From: an uncultured Draconibacterium sp.
GTDB lineage: Bacteria > Bacteroidota > Bacteroidia > Bacteroidales > Prolixibacteraceae
NCBI GenBank assembly: GCA_947492175.1
Contig: CANLMQ010000010.1
Coordinates: 133,530-197,529 of the forward strand
Direction: 5' to 3'
Length of the DNA stretch: 64,000 bases
Part shown: positions 45,035 through 52,886 of the stretch, in pieces
Numbering within the stretch: position 1 is the first letter of the stretch
Layout: each line of letters begins with the position of its first letter
Notes under the pieces: generated by a model
Seen by the model: the letters and a program-made list of their open reading frames with translations, nothing else
Databases searched by the model: none
Told to the model about the DNA's origin: nothing
Position numbers and translations under genes: made by a program

Positions 45035-48000
45035 GATCCTATTTTAGCCGAAAGCTCCTTAATTAAAGCCTGAAGTTTTTCATCCAGCTCTTTCGTTAAT
45101 TCTTCCTGTTTAAAATTCTTTGTTATAACCACCAGGTTCCTAAAGTGAGACAGTTGCCTGTTCTGTTCATTTTCATTTACCGCTGCAAATTTATCAGGCA
45201 ACGAAGTATAATAATTTAACAAGTCGATACTGTTTTGGGCCATTATCCTGATAATATTATTTGCTTTCTCGGTAGCTCCTGCCCTGTAATATTGCTCTAC
45301 CGCCTGGAATGAATCGTAACTTAACGGTAATTTCTCATCCGGAAACAACTCAAACATTTTATCAATTACCTCAATGGCTTTTTGTTTTTTGCTATCGTCG
45401 TTTTCTCTAATGCTCTCGTTAATAAGAGTCTGAGCCAGACGCGAAAACATAATCCGGGCCTGCATAATACTAATTTGTTTGCGGTTGTATTCATCCATAT
45501 GGATATCCGGATTGTTTACATTCCCCCATACAAATTTATTCATCACATTGTTGTAAAGAATATCGCTGTCGATTCTACCTGCCAGCATTCCTTTTTGAGG
45601 CGTTCTGATAGGAACAAAACGATAAGCAAGTCCCTCGAACTGAAGATAATCAAGAAAATGGATGTTGCCTGTATACACCAAACTGTGATCGATATAAATT
45701 GGTCGCTCCCAGTTATTGGCAGCCATCAGGTTCAACACTGCCACCTCACTTTTGGTAATCATGCTTTTGGAGATTTTGAAAGAAATCCTATCCGCAATTA
45801 AATCGGCATCTTCAGGTTTTACGGTGCCACTTTCCAATACCTTTTGTTTATCAACCGTAATATGAAAATCGCGCGAAGGAAGAAAATCAATCATTGCTCC
45901 GCTGGTTACTTTTACTTTTGTGCGTATATCATCGCTTCCTAAAAAATCCATAGCCTGCTCCAGCTCAACCGAACCTTTAATCCGGTCCTGAAACAGAATT
46001 GCATCCATTCTTCCCATATAATATTTATCGTTTGAGAAAGTAAATGGAATCGGATCGGCCTCGTTGGTTTTATACTTTTGCTGGGTAACGTACCAGTCCA
46101 TTCCCAGGTAACTGATGTTAATTATTTTAATATCGGGGCGAACGCCTTCAACCTCCTGAACATACCAAAGCGGGAAAGTGTCGTTATCGCCATACGTAAA
46201 TAAAATCGCATTCGGAGCACAGGATTCAAGATAGTTTTTCGCATAATCGCGGGTCATATATTTTCCTGAACGGTTGTGATCGTCCCAGTTTTCGGCTGCC
46301 AAAATTCCAGGGACAAGAGCAATTGACAACACGGTAACCACAATTGCCCCGGGCGCACCTTTAATTACTTTTTTAATACCTGAATAAAAGGCAGGAACAG
46401 CCAGGCCAATCCAAATGGCAAATGCATAAAACGAGCCGGCATAAGCATAATCGCGTTCACGAGGTTGGAAGGGAGTTTGATTCAAGTACACAACAATGGC
46501 GATCCCGGTCAGTACAAAAAGCATCATTGTTACAGCAAACGTTTCCTTTCCTTTTCTTCCCTGGTTGTATTGGTAAAACATACCAATTAATCCAAACAGC
46601 AAAGGCAGAAAATAATACACGTTCCTGCTTGCGTCATTTTTCATAAAATCAGGCATATTATCGCGTGGCCCGACTTTTCCCTCATCTATAAAATTAATTC
46701 CGCTCACCCAGTTTCCGTTTGAAAAACCACCGTGCCCTTGTAAATCGTTCTGACGGCCCACAAAGTTCCACATAAAGTAGCGCATGTACATGTGTCCCAA
46801 CTGATAGCTAAAGAAAAATCGCAGATTTTCGCCAAAAGTTGGTTTCATAAGCGTTTTTACTTCTCCACGCTCACGAACACGTACCGGACTTCCTTTAACA
46901 TTTCCCCACGATTTATAAGCCTCTACATGATTACTTTTATCGCTGTACATACGTGGGAAAACAGTTTCCATTTTTGGTTCGTATACAGAACCTCCCGGCA
47001 TTTCACCCGTAATCTTATATTTTCCATCAACTTTATTGTATTGCTCTTTCGGGGCTTTCGTTTGAATACGAGGTGCATTATAATAGGGCCCCTTAAACAA
47101 CGGGCGATCTCCATACTGTTCACGATTCAGGTATCGAACCAGTGCAAATGCATTGTCGGGATGATTTTGGTTCATTGGCGGATTCGCTGAAGCCCGAATA
47201 ATGATAAGGGCAAACGAAGAATAACCAATTAAAATTACAATAACCATGGTAACTGCATAGTTCCAGAAAACCATGTTATTCTTTCGTGTATACCGGATGG
47301 CCCACACCGCGCCGGCAATTAACAAAGCCCCCATAAATAATATTCCTGAATTAAAAGGCAAGCCAAAAGTATTCACAAAAACCCGGTCGAAAACAAAGGC
47401 AATGCGTGGTACTCCAGGGATAATTCCATACTGAATTCCAAGTAAGATACCCATTGACGCAATCATGGCATAAATAATCCCTTTCCACGAAAATTCGTAC
47501 TTTTTGAAATAATAAACCAATCCGATTGCCGGAATAGCCAGCAGGTTTAACAAGTGAACTCCAATTGACAAACCGACCAGGTAGGCAATCAACACCAGCC
47601 ATCGTCCTGAATGTTTTTCATCGGCAACATTCTCCCACTTTAAAATAGCCCAAAATACGAGAGCCGTAAAAAACGACGACAAGGCATAAACCTCGCCTTC
47701 AACAGCCGAAAACCAAAACGAATCGGTAAATGTAAAAGCAAGCGCTCCTACCAAACCACTTCCCCACACTGCCAACTGGTCTCCGACAGATAAATTTTCA
47801 GAAGAAAAAAGTTTTCGGGCTAAATGAACAATACTCCAGTACAGTATCATTATAGTACCTGCACTTGCAACTGCCGACAAGGAATTCACCATAAGCGCAG
47901 CCTTGGTTTCGTCGGGAGCAAACATGGTAAAGAACCGTCCCAGAATCATAAACGTAGGTGCACCGGGAGGATGCCCGACTTCCAATTTAAATGCACTGGT

Positions 48001-48120
48001 AATAAACTCTCCACAATCCCACCAACTTACCGTTGGTTCTAAGGTTAAAAAGTAGGTAAGCGCGGCTATAACAAAAACAGCCCAGCCAAGAATATTGTTA
48101 ATTAATTTGGTGTGTTGCAT
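45031..48120 (-). CDS. DUF2723 (TMEM260-like) protein O-glycosyltransferase
   Basis: 1029 residues. About twelve membrane helices occupy the first half, with the conserved TLEPTVSWWDCGEFITSA near residue 30 and VGHPPGAPTF; the acidic DCGEF is the candidate catalytic site, as in GT-C enzymes. The second half is a soluble domain of TPR-like helices and a LFTYGDNDTFPLWYVQEVEG block. DUF2723 is related to human TMEM260, a protein O-mannosyltransferase. A role in glycosylating exported proteins at DS/T motifs is likely in Bacteroidota, but not shown here. Confidence 0.85.
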   Translation of the reverse strand: MQHTKLINNILGWAVFVIAALTYFLTLEPTVSWWDCGEFITSAFKLEVGHPPGAPTFMILGRFFTMFAPDETKAALMVNSLSAVASAGTIMILYWSIVHLARKLFSSENLSVGDQLAVWGSGLVGALAFTFTDSFWFSAVEGEVYALSSFFTALVFWAILKWENVADEKHSGRWLVLIAYLVGLSIGVHLLNLLAIPAIGLVYYFKKYEFSWKGIIYAMIASMGILLGIQYGIIPGVPRIAFVFDRVFVNTFGLPFNSGILFMGALLIAGAVWAIRYTRKNNMVFWNYAVTMVIVILIGYSSFALIIIRASANPPMNQNHPDNAFALVRYLNREQYGDRPLFKGPYYNAPRIQTKAPKEQYNKVDGKYKITGEMPGGSVYEPKMETVFPRMYSDKSNHVEAYKSWGNVKGSPVRVRERGEVKTLMKPTFGENLRFFFSYQLGHMYMRYFMWNFVGRQNDLQGHGGFSNGNWVSGINFIDEGKVGPRDNMPDFMKNDASRNVYYFLPLLFGLIGMFYQYNQGRKGKETFAVTMMLFVLTGIAIVVYLNQTPFQPRERDYAYAGSFYAFAIWIGLAVPAFYSGIKKVIKGAPGAIVVTVLSIALVPGILAAENWDDHNRSGKYMTRDYAKNYLESCAPNAILFTYGDNDTFPLWYVQEVEGVRPDIKIINISYLGMDWYVTQQKYKTNEADPIPFTFSNDKYYMGRMDAILFQDRIKGSVELEQAMDFLGSDDIRTKVKVTSGAMIDFLPSRDFHITVDKQKVLESGTVKPEDADLIADRISFKISKSMITKSEVAVLNLMAANNWERPIYIDHSLVYTGNIHFLDYLQFEGLAYRFVPIRTPQKGMLAGRIDSDILYNNVMNKFVWGNVNNPDIHMDEYNRKQISIMQARIMFSRLAQTLINESIRENDDSKKQKAIEVIDKMFELFPDEKLPLSYDSFQAVEQYYRAGATEKANNIIRIMAQNSIDLLNYYTSLPDKFAAVNENEQNRQLSHFRNLVVITKNFKQEELTKELDEKLQALIKELSAKIGS

Positions 48121-48142
48121 GATCGTTTTTTTGTAATAGAGG

Positions 48143-48150
48143 CAAATATA
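48143..48150 (-). promoter_or_regulatory. -7 promoter box for the DUF2723 gene
   Basis: Minus-strand TATATTTG (plus CAAATATA) 22 bases before the ATG. Confidence 0.45.
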
Positions 48151-48327
48151 AGCTTTTAGAAAGGAATGACGAATATTGATTTAGTTAAATACTAAATTGA
48201 TACCTGTCCCGATAAAATGTTATGCCTGAGAATAAATAAAAGAAGAGTTTGAGTAAGCCAGAAAATGATGAAAAATAAAAATTCGAAAAAAAATTTATCC
48301 GGGTATTTGCAGAATAAAAAAATTTTA

Positions 48328-48335
48328 TACTTTTG
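48328..48335 (+). promoter_or_regulatory. promoter for tRNA-Gln
   Basis: TACTTTTG (-7) with TTTG at 48306-48309 and an 18-base spacer: a near-consensus Bacteroidota promoter 30 bases before the tRNA. Confidence 0.75.
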
Positions 48336-48365
48336 CACCGTCTTTAACAAAAAGACACAAGGTAA

Positions 48366-48438
48366 TGACCCGTGGTGTAATTGGCAACACGTCTGGTTTT
48401 GGTCCAGAAGAGTCCAGGTTCGAGCCCTGGCGGGTCAA
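48366..48438 (+). tRNA. tRNA-Gln (anticodon TTG)
   Basis: Complete cloverleaf: acceptor TGACCCG/CGGGTCA, D arm with GTGTAATTGGCAACAC, anticodon stem TCTGG/CCAGA with loop TTTTGGT (anticodon TTG at 48399-48401), T arm CCAGG-TTCGAGC-CCTGG, discriminator A. CCA is not encoded. The tyrosine integrase gene starts 240 bases downstream, so this tRNA is the likely integration target. Confidence 0.95.
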
Positions 48439-48441
48439 CTT

Positions 48442-48476
48442 AAAAGCTTGCAAAATACTGCAAGCTTTTGTTTTTT
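48442..48476 (+). terminator. intrinsic terminator after tRNA-Gln
   Basis: Perfect 11-bp stem AAAAGCTTGCA/TGCAAGCTTTT with loop AAATAC, then GTTTTTT. Confidence 0.9.
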
Positions 48477-48516
48477 AAGGCATTAGCATTTGGCCATTTG
48501 GCAAACAAATGCAAAC

Positions 48517-48591
48517 AAGTCCACCTCGAAGAAGCAAAATCGGTGGACTTAGAGGTGGACTTAATCCCTTTTTCTCCAAGTCCACCGATTT
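48517..48591. repeat. four copies of a 9-bp box, candidate attL arm sites
   Basis: AAGTCCACC occurs at 48517-48525 and 48578-48586 and its complement GGTGGACTT at 48542-48550 and 48554-48562. Two of them extend to a perfect 14-bp inverted repeat (48537-48550 and 48578-48591). The position between the tRNA and the integrase gene fits arm-type integrase or excisionase sites. Confidence 0.65.
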
Positions 48592-48646
48592 CATCCTTTT
48601 CCATTGATATTCAGTACTTTGCATTTTGCAATTGATTGAGCTACAG

Positions 48647-48654
48647 TAACTTTG
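48647..48654 (+). promoter_or_regulatory. promoter for the integrase gene
   Basis: TAACTTTG (-7) with TTTG at 48625-48628 and an 18-base spacer; 24 bases before the ATG. Confidence 0.7.
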
Positions 48655-48678
48655 TATTAACTGATAAAAGCAGTAAAA

Positions 48679-49884
48679 ATGGAAAAGCTGAGTGTATTAT
48701 TTTTTATCAAAAGGTCAAGGAAATTAAAGAACGGAGAATGTCCCATTTATTGTAGGCTAACACTTAGAGGCAAAAGAAGTGAATTTGGTATCAACAGGAG
48801 TGTAGTAGGAAATAACTGGCTTGCTACAGCAGGAAAAGCAAAAGGAAATTCAGTTCAGGCATTCAGGCTCAATAAATATCTTGAAAAGATTAAGGAAGAT
48901 ATTAATGAGATAATGAGGCAATTTGAGTTGCAGGGTATTATCACAACCTCTGTAGAGGTAAAAAATGAATTACTTGGCATTAACAAGCAACATAAATTTC
49001 TGGTTGAAGCTTATGAAGAACACAATGAAAAGATGAAAGCCTTAGTTGGCACTGAATATGCAAAAAAGACTCTTGCCAGACATAAAACTTCATTGAAACA
49101 TGTTAAAGATTTTATACGAGCAGTTTATAAAACAGCAGATATTGAATTAAATAAAGTAAACTATCAATTCCTCATTGACTATGAATTCTGGCTAAAAACA
49201 AATACAACCTGCCAGCATAATGCAGTAGTCAAATATATTAGCAATCTTGGAAAAATACTTCGAGCTGCCAGAAGAAGAGGCTGGATGGAACATGACCCAT
49301 TTAAATTTACCAAATTCAAATATGAGGAAGTTGACAAACCATTTTTATCTCAACCAGAATTAGATAAGCTACTCAACAAAAGATTTTCGATTCCACGGCT
49401 TGAAAAAATCAGGGATGTTTTCGTTTTTTGCTGCTTTACTGGACTTGCATTTATAGATGCTAAGGAACTGAAATCAAATGATTTTATTACCAACACTGAT
49501 GGTTCTGTCTGGATTAGGAAGAAAAGACAAAAAACGAAGAATTGGAGCAATATACCAGTCTTACCAGCTGCTCAGAAAATTCTTGATAAATATAAAAATG
49601 ACCCTGAATGTGAAATAAATGGCACTCTTCTTCCTGTTCCTTCAAACCAAAAAATGAACGCATATCTAAAAGAAATTACAGAATTAACAGGTATTAATAT
49701 GAAATTGACAACACATGTAGCCAGACACACATTTGCAACCACAGTCACCCTCTCCAATGGCATTTCCATGGAAGCAGTTTCAAAAATGCTTGGTCATTCA
49801 TCGCTTGATATGACTAAGAAGTATGCCAGAATACTTGATAAATATATTGCAGATGAGATGGGAAAAATAATGAATAAATACTAA
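48679..49884 (+). CDS. tyrosine recombinase/integrase of a genomic island
   Basis: 401 residues, the Bacteroidota integrase layout: N-terminal arm-binding domain (LSVLFFIKRSRKLKNGECPI), SAM-like core-binding domain (about 105-215), and catalytic domain with Arg in FCCFTGLAFIDAKEL context, Lys in RKKRQKTK, HVARHTFAT (His-x-x-Arg), and GHSSLDMTKKYARI leading to the Tyr nucleophile. It would integrate and excise the island at tRNA-Gln. The intact frame suggests it may still work. Confidence 0.93.
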   Translation: MEKLSVLFFIKRSRKLKNGECPIYCRLTLRGKRSEFGINRSVVGNNWLATAGKAKGNSVQAFRLNKYLEKIKEDINEIMRQFELQGIITTSVEVKNELLGINKQHKFLVEAYEEHNEKMKALVGTEYAKKTLARHKTSLKHVKDFIRAVYKTADIELNKVNYQFLIDYEFWLKTNTTCQHNAVVKYISNLGKILRAARRRGWMEHDPFKFTKFKYEEVDKPFLSQPELDKLLNKRFSIPRLEKIRDVFVFCCFTGLAFIDAKELKSNDFITNTDGSVWIRKKRQKTKNWSNIPVLPAAQKILDKYKNDPECEINGTLLPVPSNQKMNAYLKEITELTGINMKLTTHVARHTFATTVTLSNGISMEAVSKMLGHSSLDMTKKYARILDKYIADEMGKIMNKY

Positions 49885-49891
49885 CTTCACT

Positions 49892-50513
49892 TCAATCCTT
49901 ACGCATCAACTCCCGGTATTTCAACCTTCTTTTGTGGTCTTCATATTCTTCTTTTTGTTTGGCCCAATTGTAATAAATGCTTTTATATGGATGACAGCGA
50001 ATTTCAATGATTTACATTTTGCCTTGTATAGTATGAGTAACTTCATGAACTATTCCTCTATTAAACTTTTCTCCGGGTACTACTTCAATTTCAATCTGTT
50101 CACCAACTCTTGGAGTTTCTTTTAATTGAAGGTCAACAAACAAAGACCTTCCCAACAAATCGGGATTATTCTTTTTAAGTTTAATTTGTTCGTCATAATC
50201 ATATTATAATTATCACTTTGTGATTCACCTTTGTTATCTCCAAAGGAATTAATTCAAAATCTTCATGTAGCTTTTCAAGAAGTTGTTTTAACATGGAATT
50301 CGCCCTTGCAACTTTATATCCAAGTTCATCAGCAATTGCCTTATTTGAAGGCACTATTTCACATCCGTCTTCATATTTAATAGATTTGCTCTTCAACAAA
50401 TCTATCAGTGTTTGCAATCTCGGTGATTTAATTCGGTTAAGCTCATCTTTCAACCTCAATAGCTCCAAAACCAAATAATAGTAGTTCGTATGTGACCCCA
50501 TAACTTTTTCCAA
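49892..50513 (-). pseudogene. decayed mobile-element gene with HTH-like segment
   Basis: Reading the minus strand, an intact 104-codon 5' part (preferred ATG at 50501) carries SNKAIADELGYKVARANSML, which looks like a helix-turn-helix, and stops at TGA (50199). Directly downstream, a frame shifted by one base continues as coding-like sequence (DYDEQIKLKKNNPDLLGRSL, then VHEVTHTIQGKM), meets an in-frame TAA, and resumes with IIEIRCHPYKSIYYNWAKQK to a TGA at 49892. One indel and one nonsense change (possibly CAA to TAA) would explain it. Function unknown. Confidence 0.55.
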
Positions 50514-50578
50514 AAGCTACGAACTTACAAGGAATTAGTTATTCGAGGGATGAAGCCTGTTTTTTGAGCCAAACAAAC

Positions 50579-50968
50579 CTAAGAAAACATCAATACTTTA
50601 AAAAGCCAATTTCTAAAGTTTCTTCTTTTTCGTTTCTTAAAAAACTGCTCTTTATCCTTCACATCCATTCTTCTAATATATTCTATTTCAGAGCTATCAA
50701 ACTCACGGGCATATTGGATTTCATTCTCCATTATCCAATAATGTGACCTACATTCATAATCCCAATTCCCAATGGAAGGCGTAAGAGTAACTCCTTTCCC
50801 ATTGTATGATATTTGCCAATCAATAGGTGAAAATGGAGTAAAAACTAAATTTCCACAACCACAAGGACACTTATGCCCGGCAGTCTTGTACTTCATACTA
50901 ATATACAATATACCTTCTTCAAGCTCCTTTGGCAGGTATTCAACAAATTCAGGGCGCAAAGCAGTCAT
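50579..50968 (-). CDS. DUF6527-like zinc-binding protein of the ubiquitin-like operon
   Basis: 129 residues. HKCPCGCGN at about residue 32 and YECRSHYWI near residue 71 provide Cys and His ligands for a metal, the pattern of the DUF6527 family found beside bacterial ThiF/E1 genes. The role is unknown; it might process the modifier or recognise substrates. It overlaps the end of the E1-like gene by 20 bases and is the last gene of the operon. Confidence 0.7.
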   Translation of the reverse strand: MTALRPEFVEYLPKELEEGILYISMKYKTAGHKCPCGCGNLVFTPFSPIDWQISYNGKGVTLTPSIGNWDYECRSHYWIMENEIQYAREFDSSEIEYIRRMDVKDKEQFFKKRKRRNFRNWLFKVLMFS

Positions 50969-52139
50969 TGATTATTTTATTTGTTTCGATATGATAAAGT
51001 GAATGATGCTCCTTTCGTAAGTCCATATAAAAACCAACATACCTCTTCCATTTAATTACTGCTAATGCAGCATTTAAGCAGTTCAGTTCAGCAATCTGAA
51101 TATTGGAATTATATTCATTTTCATCAACTTCTTCTTTCCCAATCACTTCGCTTAAATGTTCATTATTTTCAATGTTCCCAGATGTAACCCTTATTGTCCC
51201 TAACAGTCCACCACTTCTTCTTATTACACTTAGGCCGACATCTGAAAAAGCTATATTCATTTTCACCAACTCATTAACAATCATGTAACGAACACCTGCT
51301 TCATCCACACATAAAAATATGTAATCAAAGTCATCAAGCTCACGAATATTCTCTTGTGTAATTCGATAAGGATGTGCTTTTATTCCAAGATGCATCCTCG
51401 AATACACAGAATTATAATAGTCAACTTTTTTTAACCCTTCCATGTGGAGAATTTGTTCATCGGACAAAGTTCCCGGAGTTCTAAAAGTGTTATGCAACTG
51501 TAACTCATCATCATCATAAATATGAATTTCCTTTACACGTGTTTTGGACACCAAATCTAAAATGTATGAACCAGTCCCACCGACACCAACAATGCCAATT
51601 TTCAGATTGCGAAATTTCAAATTTTCGTAATCGATATTTGCTCTTGCTGAGTTTGTGTCAGGATATTTAAAAACATCACTCCCTCTCAAAATTGCCTCCC
51701 GTTTTCCAGCCTTCTCTGTAACATTAGGATTTATCAGTTTTGCATAAGACGACAATAAATGTGCATAAGCGGATATTTTTTTATAAAAATCCAAATAATG
51801 CCCTTGCATTGGTTTATAAGAAAAATAATATCGTGCTTCAAAATCAGAGGTAATTAATGCCGTTCCGTTATCGTTTATTATTGATGTTAATTTATTTCCA
51901 TTTTCATCACATGGTACATCCCCAATGAAATGAGCAGTATGGTCTTTAGGCTTACTACCTATAATCCCGGGCCGTATAAAAGACAAAACTGTCACTATCG
52001 TGCCATACTTGACTTGCTTTTCAGAATTAACGTATGGTATTTCATGAACAAGAAGATAAGAACCTCTTACTTCAATAAAGAAGCCCTCATCTTCGAGTTT
52101 TTTCAAGTCAGCACTAAGACTTATATCCGCCTGTTGCAT
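50949..52139 (-). CDS. E1-like ThiF-fold adenylyltransferase with DUF6791-type N-terminal domain
   Basis: 396 residues. Residues 1-170 match the DUF6791 type (HTAHFIGDVPCDENG with C77), which may act in an E2-like step. Residues 178-396 are a ThiF/E1 Rossmann domain: GVGGTGSY (184-191), acidic DDDELQLHNTFR with R220, and ELNCLNAALA (C354). Such enzymes adenylate the C-terminus of a ubiquitin-like protein and transfer it through a thioester. The gene starts inside the last codons of the Ubl gene (26-base overlap). Confidence 0.82.
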   Translation of the reverse strand: MQQADISLSADLKKLEDEGFFIEVRGSYLLVHEIPYVNSEKQVKYGTIVTVLSFIRPGIIGSKPKDHTAHFIGDVPCDENGNKLTSIINDNGTALITSDFEARYYFSYKPMQGHYLDFYKKISAYAHLLSSYAKLINPNVTEKAGKREAILRGSDVFKYPDTNSARANIDYENLKFRNLKIGIVGVGGTGSYILDLVSKTRVKEIHIYDDDELQLHNTFRTPGTLSDEQILHMEGLKKVDYYNSVYSRMHLGIKAHPYRITQENIRELDDFDYIFLCVDEAGVRYMIVNELVKMNIAFSDVGLSVIRRSGGLLGTIRVTSGNIENNEHLSEVIGKEEVDENEYNSNIQIAELNCLNAALAVIKWKRYVGFYMDLRKEHHSLYHIETNKIINDCFAP

Positions 52140-52386
52140 GGAATATCATTTTATTTTTAATGTAAACTGATTGTCCTGCTTTAAGTACTCCCTCCCTGTT
52201 TTCTTTTGGGCCATCCTCATAGCTGACGGAATAAGTTTTAGATGGGTCATAACTCCCATAACGAAATGTAATTACTTGCGCAAAAGAAATCATTTCTTCT
52301 GCCCATTCATAAAGAGTTCCTTCAATCAGAATCTTTTTTGTGTCCTTGCCATGATTTTCATGGTCTTTCTTGTTCAAATTTTCCAT
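52114..52386 (-). CDS. multiubiquitin-domain (beta-grasp) ubiquitin-like protein
   Basis: 90 residues with one beta-grasp unit of the multiubiquitin family: IEGTLYEWAEEMISFAQVI, then YSVSYEDGP and the terminal VYIKNKMIFHATGGYKS. The family usually has such repeats in tandem; here there is one. A Gly-Gly pair (G86-G87) is followed by YKS, so if the modifier is conjugated through Gly it would need trimming, otherwise the true C-terminus is used directly. It is encoded directly before its presumed E1. Confidence 0.75.
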   Translation of the reverse strand: MENLNKKDHENHGKDTKKILIEGTLYEWAEEMISFAQVITFRYGSYDPSKTYSVSYEDGPKENREGVLKAGQSVYIKNKMIFHATGGYKS

Positions 52387-52408
52387 TTTCTTATATGTTT
52401 AAATGTTA

Positions 52409-52639
52409 TTAATTTTTAGTATCTCTCGGGGGACAAGGGTCATTACCATAAGAATCCTTATCCCGGATGCGACCATCTTTACCGTGTATCACTACTTCTG
52501 ATTGCTGGTTTTTCGCAATCTCCCTTGCTATTCCTATAGCCTCCTTTTGTGTTGACACTAACCTTGTCGCTTTTTCATTACCTGCTCCCTTTACCACCCA
52601 ATCCTTACCCCGGGGAACAACATGCTGATTTTTTTTCAT
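52409..52639 (-). CDS. DUF2188 protein
   Basis: 76 residues, full length for DUF2188: HVVPRGKDWVVKGAGNEKAT, the AxExAR-like KEAIGIAREIAK helix and the final EVVIHGKDGRIRDKDSYGND. Function is unknown. First gene of the minus-strand operon, 22 bases before the Ubl gene. Confidence 0.8.
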   Translation of the reverse strand: MKKNQHVVPRGKDWVVKGAGNEKATRLVSTQKEAIGIAREIAKNQQSEVVIHGKDGRIRDKDSYGNDPCPPRDTKN

Positions 52640-52672
52640 GACGCTTATTTTTAATTGTTATTTCTTGTGATT

Positions 52673-52680
52673 CAAAGTTA
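52673..52680 (-). promoter_or_regulatory. promoter for the ubiquitin-like operon
   Basis: Minus-strand TAACTTTG (-7) with TTTG complementary to CAAA at 52700-52703, spacer 19: near consensus. The -33 element abuts a 20-bp repeat that also covers the divergent promoter. Confidence 0.7.
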
Positions 52681-52704
52681 CAAATAGTATTCCATAATAC
52701 AAAC

Positions 52705-52860
52705 TTGTCAACCATTTTTTGTAAACCACCATGATTTCAAACAGAAAAAGACAAAATGTCATACTAATCAAACATTAGGTGTCATGAAAAATTGTCATTC
52801 TATAATAATATTCACATATATCTAAGCTTACATATTGATATTGTCAACTAATTTTTGTAA
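52705..52860. repeat. pair of 20-bp direct repeats, probable operators
   Basis: TTGTCAACCATTTTTTGTAA at 52705-52724 and TTGTCAACTAATTTTTGTAA at 52841-52860 match in 18 of 20 positions. Each touches one of the divergent promoters. Three further TGTCAT boxes lie between them (52756, 52779, 52792). Confidence 0.6.
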
Positions 52861-52865
52861 CTTTG
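52858..52865 (+). promoter_or_regulatory. promoter for the XRE-ImmA gene
   Basis: TAACTTTG (-7) 21 bases before the ATG; a TTG lies 20 bases upstream. It overlaps the second 20-bp repeat. Confidence 0.6.
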
Positions 52866-52886
52866 CACCATAAAATCAAATCAACA

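Noticed and set aside
48481..48600. CRISPR-like repeats near the integrase
   Set aside because: The repeated unit is 9-14 bp in both orientations with irregular spacing and no spacers of constant length; arm sites fit better.
49934..50125. 63-codon plus-strand frame after the integrase
   Set aside because: The opposite strand reads as a decayed protein-coding gene, which explains the composition better.
50579..50968. JAB-type deubiquitinase in the Ubl operon
   Set aside because: No HxH...D JAMM motif; the protein has a Cys-rich DUF6527-like pattern.
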